From assembly GCA_946902985.2 (NCBI GenBank), contig OX336388.2, forward strand, positions 1,218,462,609 to 1,218,526,608: 64,000 nt of DNA, in the 5' to 3' direction. The DNA is from Meconema thalassinum (taxonomy: Eukaryota; Arthropoda; Insecta; Orthoptera; Tettigoniidae). The notes beneath the pieces were generated by a model that did no database searches, was not told the DNA's origin, and saw only the letters and a program-made list of their open reading frames with translations. Each line of letters begins with the position of its first letter. The first letter of the stretch is position 1. The translations under genes were made by a program, and so were the position numbers. Of this stretch, positions 10,614 to 21,889 are shown one piece after another.

Positions 10614-11351
10614 CAACCTCTGACCTAAAAGTTCGGTGAATGGGTCTATATTACGAACGGATTGTTGGCTTACCTGAAACAGCAGTTGCTGACCTTCAAA
10701 GTAATCTCCATGGATGGTTTTGCACTTCTGAGAATGTCTGTACAAGTCCTGGAAACTCTTTAGGCTTAGCCTGCAGTTGGGTCGTCACATTATGTTGGAT
10801 GTCCGAAAACCTCTGGCCCTTCAGGGCTTTTCGGTAACCCTGGACCCCGCCACTCCATACTTTGACGCTTGACTTCGTGGTCATACCTCAGACACCAGGT
10901 CTTGTCGCCCATGACGATGGTTTTCAGATCCATTCCATTCCACAGAACATTCACCCTTCTCACTGCCACCCACTGAACAGGTGTGCATAGTAGGTTGCAT
11001 AAATTCATCCTTCTCACTGCCACCCGCCGAGCAGGTGTGCATGGTAGGTTGCATAAATTCATCCTTCGAAACATGCACAGTGTCAAACGGGTCTTACACA
11101 TTGCGTTGTGTGTCGCCAATGTTGCCAGGCCAACCGTTCTGACTTTATTCACCGAACGCAACGTTACGAGGCTCTTGAACACCATCCCAAAGGACACCTT
11201 CTTGCAAAGTTTCCAGGACATGTATCGCCGATTTCAGCATTGGATAGTTATGGGAGGGGACTATTTCGAAGGACAGTAGGGCTACTGTCGTGCATTGTTA
11301 ATCTATGTTCATAGTATAGGACTATTCACCGAACTTTATTGTCACAGGTTG
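10614..11351. mobile_element. Fold-back mariner: two 3' halves joined head to head
   Basis: TIRs start caacctctgacc (10614) and, inverted, caacctgtgaca (11351), share aaagttcggtgaat, and have TA on both sides (10612-10613 and 11352-11353). Both ends carry the C-terminus of the same transposase family. On the minus strand there are MGDKTWCLRYDHEVKRQS, then KALKGQRFSDIQHNVTTQL, then HGDYFEGQ. On the plus strand NVTRLLNTIPKDTFLQ leads to MGGDYFEGQ and a stop at 11279. The element therefore consists of two opposed transposase tails. Confidence 0.85.
10955..11062 (+). repeat. 54-bp tandem duplication inside the fold-back mariner
   Basis: The block ccttctcactgccaccc ... gcataaattcat occurs at 10955 and 11009, and its start recurs at 11063. 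The period is therefore 54 bp with two full units. It sits at the junction between the two opposed transposase halves. Confidence 0.8.
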
Positions 11352-12040
11352 TACTGTATACATTCTTTGTACGATTATTGTTTGACTCCATTGAAACTTT
11401 AAGGGCGTGAAAAGATTGCACTCTTGACATTGCAAAATACTGCTGGCCATGACTGAAAACTTGATGAGGCAAATTGAGACCTATACGTTCTAGAGTTTCC
11501 CCTTGAGCTTTATTGATTATGATAAAGTATGCCAAGTGAATTGGAAAATGTTGCCTTTTAAAAGAAAATGATAGTGTTTTATAGGTTGGTGTTAAATCAA
11601 GTCGAGGGATTAGACCTTCTGCCTAATTTTCACTGCACTTATTTTTTCCAAATCCAAGCAATATGGTTGCATTTAGGAGCCCTTTGGAAACGTTCAGATT
11701 TTGGAATATAACAGAGAAATGCGATGATGTGCAATTCCATACATTTTAAAACTGTATGGACTGTATGCTTGTGGCACAGTAACATTGTCACCAAATGAAA
11801 CGAAGGACATAGCATTGTTGTACTGCCGATTATTCTCTCTCAAAATTCCTTGAGATGATATCTCCAGTGAAAAATTGTTGCAGCCTGTCAAATATTTTAT
11901 ATTTAGTCAGATCAATTTTACCATTACAAAAGCAAAGATCAAAGTAACCAAGCTTAGATTTCTCGCTACAGAAATACAGTGCAGAACAATGTTTAAATTT
12001 TTTCGTCAAGGACCCTACACTGTACGGCATAATATCTGGA
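11326..12040 (-). pseudogene. Helitron Rep/helicase relic
   Basis: On the minus strand, 12030-11694 gives ALYFCSEKSKLGYFDLCFCN and then NNRQYNNAMSFVSFGDN and SPYSFKMYGIAHHRI, like the Helitron-like N-terminal domain. At 11535-11326 INKAQGETLERIGLNLPHQV, then VFSHGQQYFAMSRVQSF, is the C-terminal motif pair of the PIF1-type helicase (INKSQGQT..., ...ALSRV). The piece between (NVSKGLLNATILL) belongs just before it. Most of the Rep nuclease and helicase core is missing, and frames change. The fold-back mariner lies directly against its downstream end. Confidence 0.8.
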
Positions 12041-12343
12041 ATTGTTTCTGAAATGGCATATTTATATTGGATTTTAAAAGTGGCTTAGTATTTTTCTCAG
12101 ATTTTCCACTTTTTTGCAGCTAATGTTCTTTTTCGTCACATGGGTTTATTTATAGTAGTATTTGTACCCAAATTAATGTCATTTTCAATAACAGTATAGT
12201 GGCCTGCATCAACGCAGCCACCAAATATTAAATGGCAAATAATACTTCCATTGCCAAAATCAACCGCGTGGTTAGACTCATTCACAATTCAACACTTGGA
12301 TTTTCCGCCAAATCAATACTTTTACTTATGTAAAATTTTTTAT

Positions 12344-12386
12344 AGGTACATGTTTCGGGGATCTTACTGTCCCCTTCTTCAGCCCT
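12344..12386 (-). ncRNA. Hammerhead-like ribozyme motif, left palindrome arm
   Basis: This is the mirror copy of 13908-13950. On the minus strand: aggg - CTGAAGA - A - GGGGA loop TCCCC - GAAAC - ATGTA - cct. The stem II complement is exact and stem I can pair ggg with cct (one wobble). One extra A follows CUGAAGA compared with canonical hammerheads. Confidence 0.55.
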
Positions 12387-13907
12387 CCTTTGTTGTTACA
12401 AACATCGTGTCACATTCAACATCCCATAATAAAACAACAGAATACACAACATAAATTACACAACCACAACATATTAAAATTACTAGCTTAAAACTACACT
12501 TAAAACTCAATAAACAATCAAGGATAAAACTTGTGATGCACTTCGTATTTTTCAGTCCATCAGTTCAATTTTGAATTTGTGTCCTGGGACACATTAAAAT
12601 ATACTTAAGCACAGCATATGTTTTGTACACTTCGTTTTCGAAGCATAAAATTCAAAGCGATTAATCTATGGAGGAACTTGCTGATTTGACTGCATCTAAG
12701 ATTAGCCTATTGTCATTTTTACATATGTTGTTTCAGGTAGAACATCAGGTATTATTGTGTCCTATTCTATGATACTTAACAACATGTTATAGTAGAATGA
12801 CTGTTGTTATGAATGACAGTCCAATAGAATTGATGCGGTTAATTCAAGGCTTCTTATTATGGCAATCTGACGGTCGGATGCTTCAATTAATAATTTCATT
12901 AATATTGTACTGGTCCTGAAATGAATGAATTACGTTTTAGAAATAAAATCCCAAAAAACTAAAGACTTAATAAGAACATATCAATCGAATGCCTCGTCTT
13001 ATTCATGAAAAACTAAATAGTTCCAAACTATCTGAAGAACAAAAACATCGGATAATGCCTTTCATAATTATGGAATAACTTTCTACGGAAATTAAAACAT
13101 TACAAAGACTTACCGGACGTAAGTGGCCTAGTCATTATCACAGCCCTCATAGAGGTCCACTTCAACTGAGCTTACGTCCGGTAAGTCTTTGTAATGTTTT
13201 AATTTCCGTAGAAAGTTATTCCATAATTATGAAAGGCATTATCCGATGTTTTTGTTCTTCAGATAGTTTGGAACTATTTAGTTTTTCATGAATAAGACGA
13301 GGCATTCGATTGATATGTTCTTATTAAGTCTTTAGTTTTTTGGGATTTTATTTCTAAAACGTAAATCATTCATTTCAGGACCAGTACAATATTAATGAAA
13401 TTATTAATTGAAGCATCCGACCGTCAGATTGCCATAATAAGAAGCCTTGAATTAACCGCATCAATTCTATTGGACTGTCATTCATAACAACAGTCATTCT
13501 ACTATAACATGTTGTTAAGTATCATAGAATAGGACACAATAATACCTGATGTTCTACCTGAAACAATATATGTAAAAATGACAATAGGCTAATCTTAGAT
13601 GCAGTCAAATCAGCAAGTTCCTCCATAGATTAATCTCTTTGAATTTTATGCTTCGAAAACGAAGTGGACAAAACATATGCTGTGCTTAAGTATATTTTAA
13701 TGTGTCCCAGGACACAAATTCAAAATTGAACTGATGGACTGAAAAATACGAAGTGCATCACAAGTTTTATCCTTGATTGTTTATTGAATTTTAAGTGTAG
13801 TTTTAAGCTAGTAATTTTAATATGTTGTGGTTGTGTAATTTATGTTGTGTATTCTGTTGTTTTATTATGGGATGTTGAATGTGACACGATGTTTGTAACA
13901 ACAAAGG

Positions 13908-13950
13908 AGGGCTGAAGAAGGGGACAGTAAGATCCCCGAAACATGTACCT
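13908..13950 (+). ncRNA. Hammerhead-like ribozyme motif, right palindrome arm
   Basis: The order is CTGAAGA, A, stem II GGGGA/TCCCC with loop CAGTAAGA, then GAAAC, ATGTA (a self-complementary CATG that could form stem III in a dimer), and a short stem I. The same layout with different stem II bases occurs at 16007-16048 and 7190-7226, so the stem is conserved as a structure and not as a sequence. Confidence 0.55.
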
Positions 13951-15640
13951 ATAAAAAATTTTACATAAGTAAAAGTATTGATTTGGCGGAAAATCCAAGT
14001 GTTAAATTGTGAATACGGTCAATACGGAACCTGAAATGAATGCTGTACCTAATGGTTAGACTCATTGTTATGTAATCTAAACAAATAATCAATCAACTTT
14101 TAAAGGCAATACCTCATCTCCACAACCATTGTTCTCTGACTTCAGCACCTCGTTTCATCTCAAAGTAGTAACCATAATGAAGAGTTAGTGCGATGTCTTG
14201 CGGGAAACATTTTCTCGGTCGACCTCGGCCTTTCTTCCCTGTGAATTTTCCTTCCAGGAGATTAGTTAGGAAAGCGTTATGTCGCAAGATGTGACGAATT
14301 TAGCTTTTCTTTTATGAATCGTTGGTCTCAGTTCTCTTTTCCCTTGAATTTCTTGCAGGATGCTGGTGTTAGTCCTCTTTTCAATCCATTTAACCCGTAA
14401 TATTCTCTGCCAGACCCACATCTCAAACGCTTCAAGTCGCTTCCAATCCTGTCCTCTGATCGTCCAAGATTCACACCCAGACAGAAGCACACTCCACACA
14501 AAGGACACTACAAATTTCTTTTTAATTGCAATATCCAAATTTGCATTAATCAAAAGATTTTTCTTGTTATTGAATGCCTGTTTTGTGAGTGCTATCCACC
14601 TTCTAATCTCTTTACTACACCTGTTGTCATTGGTGATTAGAATTCCCAAATAAGAGAAACTGGTGACTTGTTCCACTAACTTGTCAGTAAGGTTAATGTT
14701 TGTGTGAATACTCTCAGGATGTTTACTCACAACTAATACCTTAACATTAATGTTCAAGCGTAACTTTGACAATGCTGATGACAATACATTTAACATTCTG
14801 GACAGCATCTTCTCCGAGTCCGCTACAATTGCTATGTCATCTGCAAATCTAATACATTGAATATGATGCCCATTTATGTTTACTCCTTTCATATTTGTCT
14901 TAAACTTCTTTATGGCTTCCTCAATGAATACGTTAAAAAGATACGGTGAGAGAGAGAGCAGCCCTGTCTCACACCCTTTCTGATTTTTGCTGTCCGAATA
15001 CATCCTCCAATATCGACAATCGTGATCTGTCTTCCATAGAGTTTCAGTATCATCCTGTCTTTCCAGTCCAACCCTGTAGTTTTAAAAATGTTGAATAGTA
15101 TGTCCCAACTAACGTTATTGAAAGCCTTTTCGATATCTACAAATGCCACGTTTGTGGTTTCTATTCATCTCCAACCTCCTTTCCAAAATTGTTCTAAGAG
15201 CCAAGATTGCTTCTCTTGTTCCTTTTCCTATTCGATCAATCTGTGAGTTCAACTTATTATTTGTCCTGTTCTTTATTATTGATAGTGTTTTAGAAGTATG
15301 AGGGAGGAGAGTTATGGTTCTGTAATCAGGGCATTCTATACTATTCCCTTTCTTTGGTATCATAACTGTTCTACTCTTGATGAAGTCTTCTGGAATTTCA
15401 CCCTCATCGTAATTTGCATATTATGTTATATAAAAGTTGTTTCATATCCTCTCCCAGATTCTTTAGCAATTCTCCAGGTATATTATCTGGACCAATAGCT
15501 TTATTGTCATTTAATCTTTGAAGTGCTGATTCAAACTACCTCCACATAATTGCAGGACCTTTATCATCTTCCTCTACTAATTGTTCCGGTTCAATATACT
15601 GTAGTTCATTCAGCACATTACCTCCATCATACAATTATTC

Positions 15641-16145
15641 CACTTAATAATTTGCAAACTGTTCCGTCTTTTCAATACTAGTGCATAACCACTATTAAAT
15701 ACCAGACCAAAGGATAAGTGCAAATATTGTCTATTTCATTCATTCAACAACATACAACTGACAAGATCTTCAGCAGTTTCTTTTTAAAAGTTTTATCTTA
15801 ACAAGTATTGGCATAGGAAGGAGCCTAGCGAACTAAATGACTACTGTCAACCATTAGAGTTGACATGCATAATTATAATATGGGACAATTTCCTCCATAT
15901 GCTTGAACTATGGATCAATTTGATTTTAAATTTCATGACTACTCAGTGTTTTATAATGTATTTTAAATGTGTGTTTGGTTACTTACAAGTGTTTTAATAT
16001 GTATCTATGGCTGAAGAAGGACACATAAGTGTCCGAAACATGTATCGTTGTTAATTCCTGAAATACAACTAGTATTGAAAAGATGGAACAGTTTGCAAAT
16101 TATTAAGTGGATTCAATTCAATACGGACCAATATGAATAATAACA
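15641..16145 (+). mobile_element. Short Penelope-type element with hammerhead-like motif, inserted in LINE 1
   Basis: A 505-bp insert with a 12-bp target duplication atacaattattc (15629-15640 and 16146-16157). Its ends form an inverted repeat of about 45 bp (15641-15685 with 16068-16112, including acttaataatttgcaaactg). A one-sided tail ...ttcaatacggaccaatatga follows, like the tail of the 12.3-14.05 kb palindrome. The hammerhead-like motif is at 16007-16048. No ORF. It splits the LINE reverse transcriptase. Confidence 0.85.
16007..16048 (+). ncRNA. Hammerhead-like ribozyme motif
   Basis: atgg - CTGAAGA - A - GGACAC ATAA GTGTCC - GAAAC - ATGTA - tcgt. Stem II is a perfect 6-bp helix with a 4-nt loop, and stem I is short with wobble pairs (atgg/tcgt). 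GAAAC-ATGTA places a GUA cleavage triplet where a hammerhead would cut. One extra A before stem II departs from the canonical core. Confidence 0.55.
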
Positions 16146-16769
16146 ATACAATTATTCTACCGTGCACTGATTTCATCATTATTTATTAAAATTTTCCCAT
16201 ACCTATCTCTCACTAGAGAGCTTTATGTTTTAGATATTTGGTTTAAAATTTTTATGTTCCAATATACTATATCTGTTCTTCATTTCATAATATCATTCCA
16301 GATATTTTCCAATACCTCAACCATCCACGCTTCTTTCGCTCTCCTACACAGAGTTGTAGTTTGATTTTTGATCTGCCTATATTGTTCCTGGCTTTCTGGC
16401 GTGTTCCCTTTCCTGAAATGGTTCCTTTTTACTATCAAATTCAAAATTTTCTCTGTAATCCATACTTTTCTTGGTTCCAGTCTTTTTGTTCCCAGTGTTT
16501 CATGAGTAAGGGCCTTATTTGTTGGTGAAATGAAACTGTTGATTTCTGTGTTAAAACTGACGCTATTTCGGTGGGTATTTCGCGAAATGAATTGACATAA
16601 TGATCGATGTTTCTTCTGAAATCTTCCTTATTGTATGGGGTAAATCTAACAAATTATGTGATATGGGGTTTTTTCAACTTCTTTGCAATGTGTAGGGTTT
16701 TTCAACTTCTTTGCGATGTGTAGAATATCACTGAATGTTTTGTCGCTTAGAATTATGTTCACATTTCCT

Positions 16770-16965
16770 TCTTTCTTCCCCTTTTTATGCGTTTCTGAAT
16801 CCCTGCAGTGTTGATCGCACAAGTCTTTTCGTTCCTACTGAATACAAACATTGCAGTATTTACTCATTAGAATCTATCTTGCAGCATCGAATACATAGAA
16901 CCCCTCACTGTTGTATTCCTCGGCCCTCAAGAAAACTGTTGTGACTTTAGTTTTTGGCATTATTA
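16770..16965 (-). pseudogene. CGGBP1/BED-like zinc-finger fragment
   Basis: The minus-strand frame from MPKTKVTTVFLRAEEYNSEG continues, with two stops, to KYCNVCI, ERKDLCDQHCRDSETHKK. The CxxC...H...H spacing and the surrounding words resemble the N-terminal finger of CGGBP1-like hAT transposases. It may be the missing N-terminal class for the hAT relic at 7.4-8.0 kb, though not the same copy. It lies between two LINE relics. Confidence 0.5.
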
Positions 16966-17224
16966 TACTTAAATGCTGGATGTTTGTCTTTAAAGTTTTA
17001 TCAGTCGCGAACTCGCACTGCTGTATCTATGATCACAACGCCATTTGATGTAATCTATTGCAGATATCGCGGAATACACATACCCATACTTCCGGCTTTG
17101 TATAGAGAATATGTAGCACTATCAATCAAATGAGAAGGAAACCAAGATGGCCAATTCGTCAGAAGCATTTAAAAGTTTATTGGAGAGTTTTTTTGATAAT
17201 ATTTAGCAGTTTTCGTACCAAGTG

Positions 17225-20200
17225 GAGTATATTTCGTGATTACATACATATCCCACGTCATTCCATCTATTAGATGGGTCGGCGAATGAGGCCCCTCCAC
17301 CAATTTCTGTCTCTGTACTTCTCTTCCTCTTCAATGCTGTCCAAGTCCTAGCCCAATTGTTGGATGTCATTTCTCACCATGTCTGCATATCTCCTTCTTG
17401 GCCGTCCTCTTGGTCTTCGGTCATCAAGCTGCAGTTCATACATTTGTTTTGGAATTCTGGTAACATCCATCCTTCGCATATGGCCAAACCACACGAGCCT
17501 TTTCAAGGTTATTTTATCCTGTAGTTTGTCGACCTGAACCAATTCTCTGATATGCTCATTGCGAATTCTGTATTTTCTTGTCTTACCAGCCAGGGCTCTG
17601 GCAAATCTCATCTCTGCTGCCTGAATCCTTCTCTCATCTTTCTTCCTCATGGTCCAAGTTTCACAGCCATAGGTCAAAATTGGCACATAATAAGTCTGAT
17701 AGATCGCTCGTTTACATTGCAGAGGCACTTTCTGGTTTCATATGAGGTCTTGAACAGCTCTATAAAATGTACCTCCAGCCAAAATCCTGTGGGTGATTTC
17801 CTCATCAATGGTATCTGTTGCTGATATCACACTTCCCAGATATTTAAATTTTTGAGAAAATCTAAGCTGTCTGCCATCAATTTCAATGGAACCTTCCAGT
17901 TAGCCGTTTCTCTACATAACTAGCACCTCACTTTTTTCTACACTAAACATAAGACCATATTCCTTTGCTATTTCTGTCCATGGTTTGATCTGTTCTTGCA
18001 GTTCTTCTTTGGAATCACCCCACACACATATGTCATCCGCAAAGAGCATAACTTTCATTTTTCCGTTTGGGATACATTTTGTTGGATGTCATTCATCACA
18101 GCAATGAAGAGGAGACAGAACTCCCCCTTGCCTTAGACCTGTAGTTATTCTAAAGGGTTCTGTCAGTCCTGATGGTGTTTTAACACGACTATTGATTCCC
18201 TCGTAAATGTTCTCAATTCTCTTGACTCTATCATTACTCAAACCACTCTTCTTCAACAATGTCCAGACTTTATCCCTGTTCACAGCATCGAATGCCTTTT
18301 TGATATCCAGGAAGGCTATCCAGAGATCGTTATTGTGTTCATAATATTTCTCCATCAATTGACAGAGTCCAAATATTAGATCAACTGTTGATCTGCCTTT
18401 CCTGAATCCATATTGTTCCTCTGGTAACCTTGGTTCTTATCAGTGGTCTAATCTTTCCTTCTATAATCCTTTCATACAATTTTCCCATTTGAGATGTTAA
18501 TGTGATGCCCCTGTAATTAGAACATCTCTTCCTGTCACCCTTCTTAAACAATGGAACGATAATGCCCTCTTTCCAGTCGGCTGGAATCTGTCCTTCTTTC
18601 CAAATCTTACGAAAAAGCCTGTATATCCACTACTTGCCAAGAATAATTCCCATCGACTTGATCATTTCACCACTCACCTCATCAATTCCTGGGGACTTTC
18701 CTGTTTTGATATACTTCCAGGCATATTCTATATCGTTCCATGTCAGATCCATATTGTCTCCCATCCAACTGTCATTCACCACATCATCTACTGGGATCAT
18801 TGTTGTATCAGTCGCATTCAATAATTTGTCAAAATAATTCTTCCATTCCTCTTTAATTTCGTTATCACTAGTCATTTAATTGCCATTATCATTTGTCAGG
18901 AATTTAGTAATGTTCTTTTTCCTTACGTCTATTCTTAATCATTCCAAACAGCATTTTCTTGTTGCCATCTACATCTTCCTTTAGCTTGTCACTCCATCCA
19001 TTCAGCCAGTCTCCCCTCCCTTTCCTACAATCTGTTTAGCTAATTTATAAAGCTCCTTGTCCTCATCACATCTACTGCTGAAGTATTTTCTATAAGCATT
19101 GTTCTTTTTCAAGACTGCCTCTCTTGTCCTATTATTCCACCATGGTGTTCCTTTCCATTTTCTTTGCCATTTGTCCTTCCACATAACTCCTCTGTTGTTT
19201 CGACCAAGCACTCTTTAAAATTTTTCCATTCTTCCTCAACTGTTCCTGTGTCGGTTTTGGGTAGGCTTTGGCATATTTTTTCTTGATATTCTTCTACTGT
19301 TTTTTGATCTTTTAATTTCCACACCTTTAATTTTTTCTCCTGAAGAGTTCTTATTTTTTTTCAACTTATTAAACTTGAAGCGGCTAACCAGAAGTCTATG
19401 ATCACTATCTAAGGATACACTAGGTATTACTTTAACATACAACAATCTTCCTTGAAGATACTTATCTACCATAATGTAGTCTATAATTGACTCTTGTCGT
19501 CCATCCCATCCATATCTGGTAATTTTGTGACTTTTCTGCGTTTTATACCATGTGTTACCAACAACTATATTATTTCTTAAACAAAAGTCTAGGAGTCTGC
19601 TTCCCTCAGTGTTCCTCAATCCCCATCCATGAGGTCCCATAATACTCTCATAATCTTGCCTCTCATTCCCTATCTGAGCATTCATATCACCAATAATGAT
19701 GGTCCCTTCACCTTTGACCTGTCCTTCCAAGGCTTCTTCAAAGGAGTCTTTCTCTATATCATCACTACCTACTTGTGGAGAGTAACACTGAATGATGTTA
19801 ATGTTCTGAGTTTGGTCTAAGTTTGTATTGACTTGTATGATCCTGTCTGATTTGAACTTTGTCTGTTAATCGCTGCTTCATTGCATGGTTCAGTATTATA
19901 CCCATGCCATTCTTAGCTGATACTCCACTAGACCAATACAGATGGTAACCTTCTCTTAGTTCTTTTGAACCCTGACCCTTCCATTTGGTTTCACATAGTC
20001 CTAGCACGTTAATATGTCTGGATTTCGTCAAATCCACGCACTCTTCTATTTTACCTGTCAAAGTAATGATGTTCAGAGTTGCTACCTTGACTGTAGTCAC
20101 TGTCCTGTATTTATTAGCTCTCTTACTGGATTTTGATAAAGCATCGAGCGTTAAGCTGTCATTGGCATCATTACCAGAACTGGTGTCATTTTTTGGTTGT

Positions 20201-20440
20201 TTAGATTTCATTCCGAGGCCTCTTTTAGTTTTGAAAGCAATGAATAATCCGCTACCGGCTTGCTAGGCCTGTTGTAACTTCACCAGAGTCCCGTTAGCCA
20301 TCATTTTTCAGGGTTCCTGTAGGGCCTTCACAGCTACCGTAGCGGTCCAGGGCACACAAAGTCCCCACTGTATTTCGCCCCTACAGGCAATCCCCTACTT
20401 TATGCCGTTGCCCATCTCACGACGTGTACGAGGGGTTGGA
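17225..20440 (-). pseudogene. LINE relic 2 (EN plus RT), near full length
   Basis: The minus-strand order is as follows. A probable 5' UTR lies at 20440-20212. N-terminal MKSKQPKNDTSSGNDANDSL is at 20211, then VATLNIITLTGKIEECVDLT (endonuclease start) and LGLCETKWKGQG. IIIGDMNAQIGNE (GDxN box) and DSDHRLLVSRF (SDH box) follow at about 19690-19370. The RT part has GKSPGIDEVSGEMIKS, AFLDIKKAFDAVNRDKVW and TTGLRQGGVLSP. The C-terminus is LTYGCETWTMRKKDERRIQA ... RRPRGRPRRRYADMVRNDI, ending near 17290. Multiple frameshifts break it. The protein order matches an RTE-like non-LTR retrotransposon that once encoded endonuclease and reverse transcriptase in one ORF. Confidence 0.85.
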
Positions 20441-20589
20441 CTTGTGCAATAAATCAGATTTTGTGATATTTCACAAGTTCATTTTGCTAAAATGCTGTAC
20501 TTTAAGTACCTAGAAAGTCATATATAGGCAAGAATGAAGATATGAAAAAAGTTTGCGCGTATTGGTATTACCAAAAAATACGGCCCCTA

Positions 20590-21435
20590 TTCATGAGCTA
20601 CTCTTAGTAAGCATTCCATGTAGAATTCTCATTTCGGTTGGCTAACTCTTTTGTTTTGTGTACATAATCATCCTTGTTTTTATGATCTCGTAATTTGGTT
20701 AAGTCAATAGGTTTTGGTTTCCAATGATCAATTCTTTTCAGGTGGATAATGCATTTGGCCATGACTAGACAATGGTCACTGCCAATCTCTGCCCCAGGAT
20801 AGCTATGACTTGACTTTACTTGATTGCAATATCTTCTCTTGACTAGGATACAGTCATTTTGATAACCGGCAGTGTCACCTGGGACTTTCCAGGTGTATCT
20901 TCTGCGCAGTGGAACATCAAACAGGATCACAATCAAATGATACTGATCACAGAAGTCCAATAACCTCTCCCCTTGCTTCTTCCTGACACCTAGCCAAACT
21001 CCCAGATTCCTTCATGGGTTGGGTGAATTCCAACAATAGCATTGAAATCTCCCATGATTATTACATGATCTGTTTCCTTTGTCAGATTCCATATTTCGTC
21101 AATGGTCTCATACATTTCTTCTATTTCTTCATACGAGCTGTTTGATGTTGGAAAATACACTTGAACAATTACCAGATTCCTGGGTTTTGTCTTGATTGTT
21201 ATTACTTGAATCCTCTCATTTACGTGATAGGTGTTCTTCACATTTCTTGCCCAGTTATCTCTAATGAGCAGTCCTACTCCATTACTTCCTTCACTTGCAC
21301 CACCACTATAGATCATTCTGAAGTCATCAATGTTGAAATCACCATTCCCTGGCCCCCTTATCTCGCACAGCCCCAATTTGTCCAGTCCTCTTTCCTTCAT
21401 AATCATTTTAGCTTCTTCTAGTTTTCCTGCTTCTA
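20590..21435 (-). pseudogene. LINE endonuclease fragment
   Basis: Minus strand from 21435: GKIEAGKLEEAKMIMKERGL, KLGLCEI, then DHVIIMGDFNAIVGIHP (GDFN box), then RRRYTWKVPGDTAGYQNDCI and EIGSDHCLVMAKC (SDH box), ending KPIDLTKLRDHKN. This is a whole AP-type endonuclease with no RT beside it. LINEs lose their 5' ends, not their 3' ends, so the missing RT is best explained by LINE 2 (17.2-20.4 kb) having inserted into this element. Its RT part may be LINE 1 at 14.15-16.64 kb. Confidence 0.8.
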
Positions 21436-21889
21436 TTTTGCCTCATAATCAGTAAACGATACATCTTTTGAACACATCATGATTCCTTGGGAATAAGTAG
21501 TGCAGTGGTTTCAATAAACAATAATATTCACTTATACAATGAAGTTCAAAGACTTCCATTCTCAAGTTGGTTGCTGATGAGAATGCAATGAGACTGATCG
21601 CCAATAATAAAATCCTTATAATTATCCCTGCCACCTACATTTTTTTTTCAATTTGCTTGTAAACTCAGCTCAGGATGACGTTCTTCATTTTGAAATAAAC
21701 TGTGCGATACTGCTCTAAATAAGCAATTTTCATCACCTGTTGTAGGTACGATCCTTTGCATTTCCATGACAGTAAATTATGCAAGAGAGCATAGAATCAC
21801 TTTGCCAACAACTGGAATGAGTATAGACTCATTTCGCCAACCACCGTAATGGAGGGAGTTTTAGAATTATATGTTAAGTGCTTGTCAAA

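Larger units (their letters stand above)
12283..14052. mobile_element. Giant palindromic retroposed element (Penelope-type candidate)
   Basis: Two arms (12281-13123 and 13171-14012, about 843 bp each) are reverse complements with only scattered differences; I estimate 98% identity by eye. They are separated by a 47-bp spacer (13124-13170). The whole lies between perfect 14-bp duplications tggttagactcatt (12269-12282 and 14053-14066). A 40-bp tail (aatacggtcaatacggaacc...) follows the right arm only. No long ORF was seen. Each arm carries a hammerhead-like motif. The asymmetric tail and 14-bp TSD argue for retroposition, not a cut-and-paste TIR element. Confidence 0.85.
14150..16640 (-). pseudogene. 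LINE relic 1 (RTE/CFDP2-like RT), interrupted
   Basis: The minus-strand order is as follows. The linker HETLGTKRLEPRKVWITEKI lies at about 16500-16430. RT block 1 is IPKKGNSIECPDYRTITLL (15363). AFVDIEKAFNNVSWDILF (15149) follows, then RQGCSLS. The catalytic box is RFADDIAIVADSE (about 14850), then YLGILITNDNRCSKEI, and the tail GKKGRGRPRKCFPQDI ends near 14150. A 505-bp element interrupts it at 15641-16145. Several frameshifts and stops inactivate it. The protein would have been the reverse transcriptase of a non-LTR retrotransposon; its endonuclease may be the fragment at 20590-21435. Confidence 0.85.
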
